Assembly: GCF_022605165.1 (NCBI RefSeq)
Contig: NC_063075.1
Span: 1,426,001-1,490,000 of the forward strand
Direction of reading: 5' to 3'
Origin: Purpureocillium takamizusanense
Lineage: Eukaryota; Ascomycota; Sordariomycetes; Hypocreales; Ophiocordycipitaceae
Length of the DNA: 64,000 nt
The notes beneath the pieces were generated by a model that made no database searches, was not told the origin of the DNA, and was given only the letters and a program-made list of their open reading frames with translations. Shown piece by piece: positions 34,693 to 46,425 of this stretch. Position 1 is the stretch's first letter; each line of letters starts with the position of its first letter. A program made the position numbers and the translations under genes.

Positions 34693-36965
34693 ATGTCTAG
34701 GAACGAGCATCGGCCCATGAGCATCGATGCCATGCTGGACATGGAGCGGCAAGAGGTGCTTGCCCTACTCGAAAGCAAAAGCCAGGGGAGCGCCTCGCCG
34801 GAGAGAGAACGAATTCGTTCCTCGTCACCGTATACCGCCCCACCACGCTCCCCCGTCCGGAGCATGCTAGACATTGAGGAGGAGGAACCCGATACTGTCC
34901 GCACCGCACCGGGCAATCAAGCCCCAGTACGGAGCATGTTGGACGTTGACGGGCCCGTCGCCACGACCCAGGCACCTGTGCGCAGCATGCTCGACCTCAG
35001 CCGTCCGTCTCCGCCCGCATCGACACATAGGAGCGTCAGCCCTATATCACCTGGAACGGTCGAGCCACGGTTTGCGTCCTCGCAATCGATGGGCTCAATC
35101 CACCCGAGGAGTATGTCGGATGCCGGGATGAAACCAGGTAACCTCGGAGGGCGTTCATCGTCACGAAATGACCGAACTTCCGAGTATCAGTTTTCCGGCA
35201 TCCTCTCACACAATACTGGCGGGCCTGGGCAGACGAAGCGGAACAGCTCGTCAGGCAAGAGACTGTCTCACGGCAATTCTCTCGGCGAGGCTCTTCGCGG
35301 AGCTGACCTCAGCAGTCTCCAACTCAATGATCGCGGGCGACACTCCTCCATCGGTAGCCGTTTGGGACAGTCCAAGTCACCGCATGGCCGCTGGGAGACT
35401 AGATCACGCTCACCAGCCACTTTTTCGTCGAAACTGCCGTCCAACAAGACAGTGTTGGATGATGGACAGACCTTGGACCTCAGCAATGCTTACCGCAGGC
35501 TGTCGGACGCAAACCTGGCTTTCAGCAGCGGGAGCCTTGCCAGTCTACCCATGCGCAAGCGCTCCGATGACGTCGGTGAGGGCCGACTGGTCAAGGATTA
35601 CCTCGGACCAGATGGTGAACATCTTGATTCGAGCGACGAAGACGAGCCATATTCTTCCGACGACGAAGACCGCGGACGTAAGACGGCACCTAGATCGCTA
35701 AACCCTCGCGCTCGCGGAGACAGTCGGGATAGCAAGTCGCGGTCACCGTCAGGCCCAGCTGAGCGCAAGAGCCTGAGTTTGCTGGCCGCCGCCGAGCAAG
35801 AACGTATGTGCAAGGAAATGAAACAAGTGTGGCATGGATCGTTGCTAACTGTGCCCAGGTAAGGAGGTGGCCTCGCAGCGGCCCGCCTACCAGTATAGGT
35901 CATTGATCCCGGAGCCGGAGATCAAGATTACAAACACGTCTGGCGACACAGTGAAGCAGTCGAAGGGCGGAATTCACCCACAGACGAGCTACGACCCGGG
36001 TTTGGCGTCCGGTGCACCGTCTGTTGTCGACTCAGATGAGGAAGCCGACATGGACGACATCAAGCGGGCACAGAAACTGTCGTTTTCGATGACGAATATT
36101 CTGACGAGCCCAGAGGCGCATCGTTCGATCCGGATCATTTATCGCGGCGAGTACAACAAGATTGTTCAGCAAGCGGAGGATGAGAACCACCGTTTGAGAA
36201 AGTATCTCGTCGCAACAGACTTGAGCGATGAATCCACGCATGCGCTCGAGTGGGCCATAGGAACGGTGTTGCGAGATGGTGATACCCTTATTGCGATATA
36301 CTGCGTGGATGAGGAGACGGGCATTGTGACGGGTGAGGGGTCGTTGGTGCCCGACGAACCGTCAGCGATGAAGGAGCAGGCAGCGGCGATCAACAACGTC
36401 ACGAACTCGAAAATTGCACCGGCCCCCGTCAGCCCGTTGAGAGAGCTGCACAGGGCCACGCCCCTGCACATGCGCACTGGATCTGGGGACACACCGACCT
36501 CGTCACCAGCGCCATCTGCGAGGGGCGATCGAAAGAGGGCGGAGGAAGAACGAAGCCACGCCGTCAACGACATGACCGACCGAGTCGTGCGGCTGTTGCG
36601 GAAAACAAGGCTGCAGGTACGGGTGATTGTGGAAGTGCTGCACTGCAAGAACCCAAGACACCTCATCACCGAGGTCATTGACCTTGTAAACCCAACTTTG
36701 GTTGTGATTGGCAGCCGCGGCAGGAGTGCACTCAAGGGGTAGGTAATTTCAAACCGACGAAGATGGCATTTGTGGCTAACAGGGTGTGTACAGCGTCATT
36801 TTGGGCTCCTTCTCCAATTACTTGGTGACAAAGAGCTCAGTACCCGTCATGGTAGCGAGGAAGCGGCTGCGGAAGCAGAGCAAATACAAGCAGAAGGCAG
36901 TCAAACAAGTTAACAACCTCAGCAACCCCGCGGCGCGGAGTCTCGCGAACGCAAAGATCGACTAG
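34693..36965 (+). CDS. Universal stress protein (UspA) domain protein with long disordered N-terminus
   Basis: Seen: exons 34693-35803, 35859-36738 and 36794-36965, with two 55-nt introns (GTATGT..CCAG and GTAGGT..ACAG, both with GCTAAC branch sites), giving 720 residues. Residues 1-400 are Ser/Pro/Arg-rich and disordered, with the heptad PVRSMLD three times (54-60, 78-84, 95-101) and a related SIDAMLD at 10-16. Clusters of Ser-Asp-Glu (SSDEDEPYSSDDED) look like casein-kinase-2 targets. The Usp domain spans about 485-700: RKYLVATDLSDESTHALEWA, an inserted Pro/Ser loop, then VVIGSRGRSALKGVILGS. That last piece matches G-2X-G-9X-G(S/T), the ATP-binding signature of the UspA/MJ0577 type; the second intron falls inside it. 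Known: fungal Usp proteins are linked to stress and signalling; the exact role is unknown. Confidence 0.9.
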
Positions 36966-37621
36966 TGGGAACGGGCCCAAGGAACGGCAATAGCGGAAGA
37001 GGCAACAATGACTGACGAGCAAAGGCGAGGGGGAATTGCCACTCATTTGCTTCCTTGCTTTTTTTTTCGGATGGCAGCTGTAACAACAGGTATGAAGTAG
37101 CGATACAGCGACAAGCAACGAGAACGGGTGACAAGTAGATGTTGGGACAGGCTGGTGAAGGCGGCATGGATACACCTCTATGGCTGGACAGGGGAGATGG
37201 AATGACGATACCATGAGGGTCGGGGTCTAGGTAGCGCCGCAGCTTGGCATTGCAGGTGGTCCTTGTGCGGAGCAACTCTACTTCGTATCACGGTGATCCT
37301 TGTCTGGAAGCGAATCCTGTGCCGTACATGGTTGCTAGGCATGGGTCGTACCTACATACAAATGTGCATTCGAGGCGTAAACCGCTGCACCAGTTTCTTG
37401 CGTTTGGCCGCCGCCCGAACTCGAGTTGGCGGGTGCGGGGTGATAAGATATGTGCTAGCAAACGGGCCGGGGTGACGACCCGACAAAACAAGCTGGTGGA
37501 CTGCCCTTGCGTCGTGCACAGGTGCCGATTGGCGCAAATCGGGGGCGCGGCCCGGAAGATGGAGGGGCGCGGGACCCTTGAGAGACAACTGGCGGGTACG
37601 TGCTTTGTACCGGTACATTCC

Positions 37622-37623
<2 letters not shown>

Positions 37624-37678
<55 letters not shown>
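37624..37678 (+). repeat. 55-nt homopolymeric G tract
   Basis: Fifty-five consecutive G residues after a CCCC, flanked by a GGTAC-rich sequence on one side and an AGAGAGGGAGG purine stretch on the other. It is far longer than any other mononucleotide run in the window. It is either a real G4-forming locus or a sequencing/assembly artefact. Confidence 0.95.
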
Positions 37679-37679
<1 letters not shown>

Positions 37680-39800
37680 GAGCAGAGAGGGAGGGGTGGA
37701 TGAGACGGCATAGACGACGAAATGGATGATGTGGATTCGGGAGACACTGGGCTGAAGAAGACCAGAGAGACATGTCGAGGCGGTGCAAACGAAAGGGAGG
37801 AGATGGCGTCCGATGATGCGCGCCATGTTTCTCTGCGGTTGTTGCTGCAAGGCCGAGTCGTCCCTTAAGAGACATAAACTAACCTAGGTAGTACTTTGGA
37901 TGTGCATCAGGGATGCTTCTCTATAACCTCACCGCATTCGTCCGCGATATTGGCCCTGAAATGTTTGTTAGAATACGGTTGACGTAGTATATTTGTATTG
38001 ATCGAAGGGACGTGGCGTCGGTACTAATTCCTTGTCTGAATGGCGATGTAGTACTTTGTCACGTTGACGGTTGCGCAACATTCGTCATGATGATGTCCTT
38101 CGACTCGATCGCGTCTTGTTGCCGCGTTACAACGACTAGAACTGTTACCCGGACTCGACGCCGAGCGCAAGCAGTGACTTACTTTGACATCGAGAGACTT
38201 GATCTCTCCGTTGATACAATTCAGTCATTCCACGTTTCCGTCCTCAAGAGCAGCAGCGAGGAAGACGATTCAGACTGCAACAAAGCCCCGGGGGGGACAG
38301 AAGAAAAAGAGCGGCTAAAGCATGTTATACTTTTCGGTACAACGGCGTCACTATCTATCATGTCTAAGTCCCAAGCTCCGTATTGCGAAACTGATATCCT
38401 CAATGACTTCGGTGACGGCACGCATTCGGTACCTGGGATATCGTAATGAAATGCCTGCCATACGAAGTGCGGCAATTGTGTTAATCCACCTGGCCCTAGA
38501 GCGCCGTCGAGCTCTTCTCGCACCCCGCGTCCGGGCTGGTGCTAGTGGCCCGTACCGTGCCGGCGTCTAGCTACCTACATACTGGTCACGATGGATGGTC
38601 AGTGAGGTGGTCCCCCTCCCATTTCTCCCCCTCCCGCCGTCAACGCCATCCATCAATCAACTGCCCGTGCTTTTTCGCCCGGCGTCGATGAGAGGTAAGT
38701 GCCTTAAAGGAGCGCGAATATGTGCTTGCATCATCTAGGGGGGCAAGGACGTATGCGGATATGTACCAGGAACAGAATACGTTGGACTTGAGTCAACGCG
38801 CCAATGGTTTTTTTCCCTCGGGCGATGAAAGTCGAGGGCGGCGGAGGTGAAGGGGGGGGCTGCCGCACGCTGGACGGGCATGCTGCTGGCACGGACGCCG
38901 GCTCCAGCGAGGGGGTCCTGGTGGCGCTGGCCTTGTGGCGCTCGGCACGGGCGGCGAGCTGGGGGGCGGCACTACGTATCTAGAAATAGGCGGCGTTCGT
39001 GGACAGCTGCGATGAGGTTTAACAGTGCTAACTACATGGAGCACCTGTGCCAGCGCTTGATTGGCCTCGGGCTGCGCCCTTTCCCTCCCGTCCACTACCG
39101 ACCTACTACGTTAGTGGACTAGCTGCCTATCCGCTGCCGCCGGGAGGTCCGCCCAAACCTCAACTCCACCACCTGGGTAAGGGCGAGCGAGGTGCGCTGT
39201 AAAAGTGCACCACCATCCTGTCCGCTGCGTACTCCGTAGAGGTACCTAGATACCTAGGTACTGTAGGTGACGGATGGGTTCGAGGTGTCTGGTGGCATCC
39301 GTGGATAGCACGGTACATGGTGGGCGAACGGCGGCTTTGGGGACCGAAACACAACCCACCAACCCACTGGAGCATCAGACCTGTACTGTATGTATCGCTA
39401 CGTACGGGCGAGGCGGGCGGGCGAGATGGAGCCTCTCCCCACACACACCAGCAAGGTTGGCAGCCGGGCAGCCAGCCCAGCTTTCCTGAACAGCCACGAC
39501 TCCAAATGGATCCCTGCCACTTCATCGTATCCTCCCAACCTCTCGATTATTGTCGAACCACCCCCCCGTCACACCCCCAAAGTGCCTCGTTGCATGATGG
39601 ATGGGTCCCAGCGGCCCAAACAGCAGACCAGAGGGGCACCCCGGCGATGCAGTTCGCATCCAATGGCTCCCCGGTCTTCACTTCTTTGCTGCTGCTGCTC
39701 GCTGGCCGCTTCCTTCTCTCTCACTCTCTCTCCCCCCCCTCTCCTTCATGCACTTCCTGTGCCACCCACCCCCCCTCGCCACACCCCGCCGTCGCCGCCT

Positions 39801-39819
39801 CAGCAGCAGCAGCAGCAGC
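39801..39819. repeat. (CAG)6 microsatellite
   Basis: Six CAG units in C-rich non-coding DNA. One frame reads it as poly-Gln, but the surrounding frames show no gene. Confidence 0.75.
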
Positions 39820-40724
39820 GCTCGTCTCCTTGCACGTTTCCGTTGGGGCCCTGCAGCTCAGCCAGAGTCAAGGACCTCTCAAGACAAGGTTCCCTCGGGT
39901 GAAACGTGCGCCAGCGAATCTCGCCGTGGGATACGCAACTCACTCCCCTGCAAACCCTTCCTGCCACAGCGACCAAACTTCGCGAAAGGAGACGATCCAG
40001 CCGCCAAGATACAACTGCAACAGAAACGCAAGGTGCCTACCTACTAGACGCGACGCATGCGCACGCATAAACCTCGACCGCTGGCAAGAGCGATCTCGCG
40101 CATCGAACCCCCAGCCTCCGACGGCGCGGGTCCCCGACGACCGCTCGAACGAAGGCGGATCGCGACAGTCGCACTGTCGCAAGTAATCGCGGACAGGCCG
40201 CCTGATCCCCAGTTGCGCCGTCCACGCAACAACGAGGGCTTCTGACAGCTTTAGCGCTGCGCCGCCCCTGACTGGTCTCTCGACCACGAAGGCGAAACGA
40301 AACGAGGCGTGGCATCACCAGCTTCAGTACCCTCGCGCTTCGGGGCCGCCCTCCATGCCTTCGTCGCCGTTGCTCGCCGTGAACAACAACGTCTCGCTCA
40401 TCAGCATTCACGTCGCGCCCAGCAGCTGGCTCGCTTCCGTCATCATCGTTCTCGTCTTTCTCGCCCTCTACATCCCCCGTCTGTCACTGCGCATCCCGCG
40501 GTTCGCACTACCGGCGCTGCCGTCTATCCCCAGCCCACCGCTGCCGGCGCTGCCTTCTTACCGCCGCCTGACGGCGCCAAGCGAACGAGCTCTTCCTGCG
40601 CTTCCCGCGCCCTCCAGCATCAGTGCCGACAAACAAGTCGTTCTTCGCCGCCATCACTCGTCTGCACCCACGGTAGCTTCCACCGCACTCTCTGCCTCAG
40701 ACCTGACCGCGCATAGCATACGCG

Positions 40725-42530
40725 ATGGCTGTCGATCCTCTCGAAGGTCTCGACGCCTCTTTGCGGGACTTCGAGCCTCCAATCAGCCCTACGAGCATGC
40801 GCCACTCGTCAGCTCTGCCCAGCGAACCGGCCACGGAGGATCTCGAGGAATCGGACATCGCTTCCGGCGGTGGGTACTCGCCGCCAGCGTGGCGGAACCT
40901 CGGCAACGGAGATCGGAGTCGCGGCTTCTGGAAGCCCCAGCCTGAGCTATTCCGTAGGGCGCTGTCGCCCGATTCAGATGACGACTATCCGAGCGACGAC
41001 GATGTCATCCTCGAGCAGGCTATTCGCACCAGGCTGCCCCAAGGTAGCCTCAGCCCGGACAAGGGCCGCAGCCCGAGCCCACCGCCACCAGCTGAGGACA
41101 CGACTCTGAAGGTTGACCACAAGAGCCCGTCCCGAGAGCTGCCCTTGGCGGATCTGAGGGCTTCACCACAACCGCCAGATAACTGTAATTCCCCAGCTCG
41201 CCCTCGCATGGGTAAGTCCAAAGCGCTAACTGGGCCGTCTCTTTGCAGACATCCGCTTTGCTGTGCGCGCCGAAGTTTTACAGCGCACAAAGCCCATTGA
41301 GAACGCCATATTATTCCTTCAGAAGCAATACAATGCCATATTTGCGAGCTGGGGCACCATCTTGACTACGGCCCTCATCGCGGTACTGTCCATCTCCACA
41401 GCTAAGATGCTATCAAAACCTGCGGCACCAAGACCAGTGGGCGATCTAGTCAAGATCGCGGGGCTCGCGCGCTCATTTGAGCCGCTCATTTACTTCTCCG
41501 AACCGGCCGTCGCGCATGTCAAGGAACTGCAGTCGACGAGCATCGCCATCTGGGACCTGGGCGAATCGGTGCGCATCAGCGGCATGGCGGACGCCGACAC
41601 CATCGTGCAGAACCTCGACGCAATTAGCGAGACCATGAAGAAGCTCGTGCTAGACTTGACCAGGTTTCACACCCACGTCGACGGTGACATCGATGCGTAA
41701 GTCGCACGTCGCGTCACTCAAAGTTTCCGTGATGGCTAACCGACACCTCTGGCAGTATCCTCGATGTCATGGATTGGGCAAAGATGCACCTAAACCGCCT
41801 CAACACGCGGCCTCCTCCTTCCCACCTCTCACACGCATACGACAATATCCACAACCTCCTCACTGACGCCCACATCCTCGAAGATGCCACAGGCGCGCCA
41901 ACCCGCGCGGGTCGCGTCACCACCGCCGTGTTCGGCATGAGCAACCCGCAGCGCGAGCAGAGGATGATTCAGCGCCTCTTCACGGCCTTCATCTCCACCA
42001 TCGAGGAGGCGATCCAGGATGAGCTCGAGCACAGCGTCAGTCTCTTCGCCCTCTTTGACGACATCGACAACCACTTCCTCAAGCTCGCGCGGCATGTGGC
42101 GCACGAGTCGTCCACCCAGGAGGAGTTCCACGCCGAGCTCCTCTCGGGGCTCTGGGCACGGATGCTTGGCCCTCGCGCCGCTGAGCTGCGCAAATTCGAG
42201 CGCAACAAGGCTCTCCTGCACGACGTGCGCCACAAGACGGTGCGCAACAAGGGCAACCTCGTCAGCCACCACGGCAAGCTGCTCACGCTCAAGGCCTCGC
42301 TCGAGTCCCTGCGCGGCAAGCTCGCCTCCCAGCTCGTCCGCGGCCTCAACTCGAGCACCCTCACCCTCGAGGACCAGATCCGCGGCATCGCCGGCGTGCG
42401 TGACTACCTCTCCGACATTCGTCGCGAGCAGAAGAGCAAGGTCATGGAGACACTCTACTCCATCGACCGCACCAAAAAGTACAGCGTCACACCCGAGATT
42501 GAGATGGGTCCCGGTGGCGCCGGCTTGTAA
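40725..42530 (+). CDS. Fungal membrane protein of unknown function, coiled-coil rich (569 aa)
   Basis: Seen: exons 40725-41211, 41249-41696 and 41756-42530. Intron 2 is 59 nt (GTAAGT..GCAG, branch GCTAAC). Intron 1 as drawn is only 37 nt (GTAAGT..GCAG, branch GCTAAC); a GTAATT donor at 41185 would make it 64 nt and change the local residues. The N-terminal 160 residues are acidic and disordered, with SPDSDDDYPSDDD. After the junction (DIRFAVRAEVLQRTKP) comes a hydrophobic segment near residues 187-205 (ASWGTILTTALIAVLSIS). The rest is long amphipathic helix, probably coiled coil, including HETQ-type heptads near LASQLVRGLNSSTLTLEDQ. Inference: a tail-facing scaffold or membrane tether. I do not recognise the family. 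Total length, splice phases and composition support a real gene. Confidence 0.8.
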
Positions 42531-43810
42531 GACACGTGCTTCTCTTGGCTGGCTTTGGTCGTACTTCTCTTTCTGCCGGCTCATTTGGTCTTTGCCGGGT
42601 TTGTTTCCCTCGCCCATAAGACGACAGACAACCAACCCACATACACACACACACACACACACAACACACATGCACACTCTCTGCATTTCTCTGCAATACA
42701 TGTTTCTCAAGGGGGGCGTTGGAAGGTGGCCGGGGCATATCATATCACTTGTCTTTTTTCCCTCATCTTCTTAAACACGGTGGGCACCACGGAAATGGCA
42801 TCGCGTTTCTGTATGTGTTTTGGAAAGGGGAGTCAAAGGAAAAGGGGGCCAGACCCCAACCCCAATCCCGTTGAAGTTGGGGGTAGTAGAGTGGCCCCTT
42901 TTTGGCCTGCTCTTGTCTCTTTGACTCTCATTGGCATGGGAAGGTTTTGCTTTCACGGTCAGTTGGTCGGGCCGAACGGGCGGGGGGGAGGGTCGGCGTC
43001 TTTTGTTTTTGCCTCATACGGACGAGGAGTTTTGCTTCTCCCTCTCTATATGCATGTTTTGTAGAATTCGGGGCGTTTTCTCACCATCGAGGAGGGAGGG
43101 ATGGGGGAAGGAAAGATGGAGGAGGGAGGGAAGACGGAGGGCGCGGTGCCCGTGGGCGACGGGAGTATTGGAACATGCGTATATACTTTGGATTTCTATT
43201 AGTTAATCCAGCTAAGCAATATGAGGTCTATGGGCAACTTTAATCTTTGCATGAACGGATTGCGTGTTCAAGGTGTTGCTGCGCAAGTCAATCGTCACAC
43301 ATCATCTGTTACGCCCATCAGAGTAGAGAGCTGCTTCACGCGAGTCACGCAAGCCACACAAGTTCTGAACATTGATGTATTACAAGTCCTATCCGCGTAA
43401 CCTCCGTGTCATCGTCTGCCCGAGAAGCGCGTGCCGTGTCGTGTTGAGGGGTATAGGCCATTCTCCAGGCGGTCTGCACGAAAACCGACATCCTTCCAAC
43501 GCCTTCCGACTGATCCTTTCCTTTCCGTGGAGCGGCTTGCCGTAACCATCTACGACGCAAGACCTCATCGTCGCTTCCTCCGAACGATGCTTATCCATCG
43601 ACATCTCCGCCAGTCATTTTTCCCCTTCCCGAGAAGAAATAGCAACGAAGTCTATCTGTACAAATGCAATCCCTGTTAGGCGGCCATCGGGGCGGCCATG
43701 TAGTCGGCTCAACTGTTTGTTGAGATCGGATCCGGGATACGCATTTACCGTAAAAGCGAAAAGACTAACAAAGGAAAGATATTTCGTAGCGGAAGATGAC
43801 GCTGGCGAGC
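42531..43810. other. Convergent intergenic region, 3' ends of the 569-aa gene and PABP
   Basis: No gene seen. It contains an (AC)10 run at 42642-42662, in the presumed 3' UTR of the upstream gene, and a purine-rich GGAGGGAGGG stretch at about 43086-43145. PABP transcription ends somewhere left of 43811. No reliable poly(A) signal could be assigned. Confidence 0.5.
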
Positions 43811-46115
43811 TTATGCCTTGGTCTCTTCCTCTTTCTTGGCCTCGCCGCCCTCAGAGCCACCCTGGGTCTTGACATACTCGTCGTAGACCGCGAGCGCCTC
43901 GTCGACCTTGGCCTTCAGCGCGCCCTCGTCCTCGATGCTTCGAAATAGGTCAGCGTGTAATGAGATAAGAATGTCAGAAATGAGTGGCTTACAGGTTGAT
44001 GAGCTCGGCGTTGTCCATCTCAAGCAGCATACCGGTGATCTTGCCGGCAAGGTCGGCATTGATAGCCTGGATCTTGGGGAAAATCAGCTCGCCGAGCATC
44101 TGCTTCTGCTGAGCGGGCTGAGCGGCGGAAAGCTGGGCCTGCAGAGCAGAAGCGTTGTTGGCGTCGCCGCCACGAGCCTGATTAGGGAAGCTGCCATTAC
44201 GGCCGTTGGCATTACCGCCACGACCCATGTTGCCCTGCTGGCGGTTGTTCGGCGGGAAACCGGGCATCACACCAGGAGCGCTTGGGGGAGGCATGGCACC
44301 GCGGCCGCCCTGAGGGCCGCCACGGCCGCCGCCCAGAGCGGCCTGCTGGGCCTGCTGCATCGCAGCCATGAACTGAGGCGTGCCAGGCTGGCCGTACTGG
44401 GGCGGGAACTGACCGGGCATGCCGTACATGTTGGGAGGCATCTGCTGAGGCACGCCACCACGACCTCCCTGCTGGGGATAGCCGGGGAACTGGCCAGGGC
44501 GTCCGCCCTGCACGCCACCCATGCCCATGCCGGGCTGCGGGAAGGGCATGCCACGGCCACCCTGAGGCATGAACCCAGGCTGCTGGCCGTAGAAGACCGG
44601 AGGCTGCATGTACTGCTGGGGCATGCCGGCGGCAGCAGCGGCCTGCTGCATGCGCAACTGGTTGCGAGCCTGGATGCTAGCCTCAAGCTGGCTCTTGCGG
44701 ACGTCCTTGCGCTGAGCGAGGGCGACGTAGAGAGGCTTGCCGTCGATCATGCGCTGGTTCATCTCGGCAACAGCCTTGGTGGCGTCGTCAGGGTTGCTGA
44801 AGCAGACGAAGCCGAAGCCCTTGCTCTTACCAAGCTTCCTGTCCTTCTTGTCAGACTTCTTCTCGGCTGACTCCTCGGTCTCCTCCTCCTCCTCGGTCTC
44901 CTCCTTGACCTCCTCCTTCTGGTTTTCCTTCTCCTTCTCCTCTTCCCTCTCCTTTCGCTCCTTCTCCTCTGTCTCGGCGAGGCTGTCCCTCATGACCTTG
45001 GCAGAAGTGATGGGCCCAAACTCAGAGAACATCTGGCGCAGCTTCTCATCGTCGACATCATCACCCAGGTTCTTGATGTACAGATTGACGCCCTGGTACT
45101 TGTTGGCCTTCTCGAGGCGAGCGGCCTCGTACGACTTGCGAAGCTCCTCCTCACGCTCATGCTTCTTCTGGGCACGGCCAACGTACAGATCCTGTCCGCG
45201 GAAGTCCTTGCCGTTGAGTTCCTCGACGGATTTGGCGGCGCACTCGTGAGTGGTGAAGTTGACGAAACCGAAGCCGCGGCTCTTGCCCTCCTGGTCGCGG
45301 GCAAGAGAGGCAGAGGTGATCTCGCCGTACTTCTCAAAGAGGTCGCGGAACTCGTCATCGGTGACCTCGTTGCTGATGTTCTTGACGTAGATGTTGGTGT
45401 AGTTGGCCTTCATCTCCTCGAACTTGCTCTGGCGGTCCTTCTTGGGAATGTGGTGTCCCACGTAGACCTTCTTCTCGTTGAGAAGCATGCCATTGACGTG
45501 CTTGATGGCCTGCTGAGCAGCCTCGTCGGTCTCGTAGTGGACAAAGCCGTAACCCTTGGAGTTGCCGTTTTCGTCCTGGGCGACCTTGCAGCTCAGAATG
45601 TTACCGAAAGCAGCAAAAGTGTCGTGGAGGGCCTTGTTGTCGATGGCCACGTCGAGGTTCTTGATGAAGACGTTGCCCTGGCCAGTCTTGCGCAGAGCGG
45701 GGTCGCGCTGAGACCACATGATGCGGCAGGGACGACCCTTGATGAGAGTGTAGTTGAGCTCCTCGAGAGCCTTCTCACCGTCGGCAGTTGAGTTGTAGTT
45801 GACGTAGGCATAGCCGAGGGAGCGGCGGGTGACAGCATCGCGGCAGACGCGGATGGAGGCAACCGCACCGATCTGAGAGAAGAGCTCGAAAAGCATGGCC
45901 TCAGTGACGGAGGGGTCGAGCTCGCCGACGTAGAGGGAGGCAGAGTTCTGCGGCTGGGGAGCAGCAGAGCCGGGAGTGGCGGCCGAGGCGTCCTCAGACC
46001 CTCCGCTCACGTTGGTGTCGATGGCGGGGGCCTTGGCATCGCTGCCGTTGAGGGAAGTGTTGTTAAGGTCATTGGCGAGCTGATCAACAGCGCCAGAGTT
46101 GGTGTTAGCGGCCAT
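43811..46115 (-). CDS. pab1: Polyadenylate-binding protein (PABP)
   Basis: Seen: ATG 46115, exon 1 46115-43993, intron 43992-43938 (55 nt, GTAAGC..GAAG, branch GCTGAC), exon 2 43937-43811, giving 749 residues. Four RRMs: 61-138 (LYVGELD..GYAYVNY), 149-226 (VFIKNLD..GYGFVHY), 241-318 (IYVKNIS..GFGFVNF) and 344-467 (LYIKNLG..GFGFVCF). RRM4 carries an inserted Lys/Glu-rich stretch of about 50 residues (380-430) between its first helix and the RNP1 strand. A Gly/Pro/Met/Gln-rich linker follows, then the MLLE/PABC domain from about 655, which the intron splits (ELINL|IEDEG). Known: binds poly(A) tails in the cytoplasm, promotes translation via eIF4G and controls deadenylation. The upstream A-rich leader suggests autoregulation. 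Confidence 0.97.
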
Positions 46116-46381
46116 TTTGATGTCGTTGACGGGGAGGATGGACGTGAACTGCAGAGGAAGCGAGTCAGCACTGGAAGAGTAGGTCGCGTTGGAGGATGGG
46201 CGCGGGGGGGCGCGAGGACTCTCGGGACGCACAGATGCGAGATGAACAGTCCTGACGAAGTGTTGTTGAGGAAAGGCGAGAAGAACTCTGAGAAGCAGGG
46301 AAGCTGGCTCAGAAGAAGAGGTGTTTCGTTTGGCGGTGGTGGGTGATCGAGTCTTGTCGCGAGACAGGAGTCGAGCGGAGG

Positions 46382-46425
46382 GTTTTTTGGGGGGTTTTCA
46401 AATTTTTTTGTTTGATTTTTCTTGG
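46382..46425 (-). promoter_or_regulatory. pab1: A-rich stretch in presumed pab1 leader
   Basis: On the coding strand this is a run of A-blocks (A5, A7, A4, A6) interrupted by C runs, 270-310 nt before the start codon. A second A8 block lies at 46570-46577. Known: in animal and yeast PABP mRNAs, 5'-UTR oligo(A) tracts bind PABP and repress translation. Whether these bases are transcribed is not shown here. Confidence 0.4.

Larger units (their letters stand above)
36966..40724. other. 3.8 kb intergenic region with poly(G) tract
   Basis: No gene that I can support. A 144-codon frame at 38012-38446 starts with GTG, has no recognisable domain and lacks splice partners. The region holds one TACGAAGTA-type 9-mer (37279-37287), a 55-nt G run, GGTACC/TAGGTA motifs near 39240-39265, a CAG run and, from about 40060 to 40724, a C/T-rich stretch that is probably the leader of the next gene. 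Confidence 0.55.

Noticed and set aside
38012..38446. 144-codon plus-strand frame
   Set aside because: Starts with GTG, lacks any recognised domain and has no splice partner.
41829..42743. 304-codon minus-strand frame antisense to the 569-aa gene
   Set aside because: Shadow frame extending through the (AC)n repeat; no domain.
43908..44870. 320-codon plus-strand frame antisense to pab1
   Set aside because: Mirror of the strong GC bias at third codon positions in pab1; no domain and no independent support.
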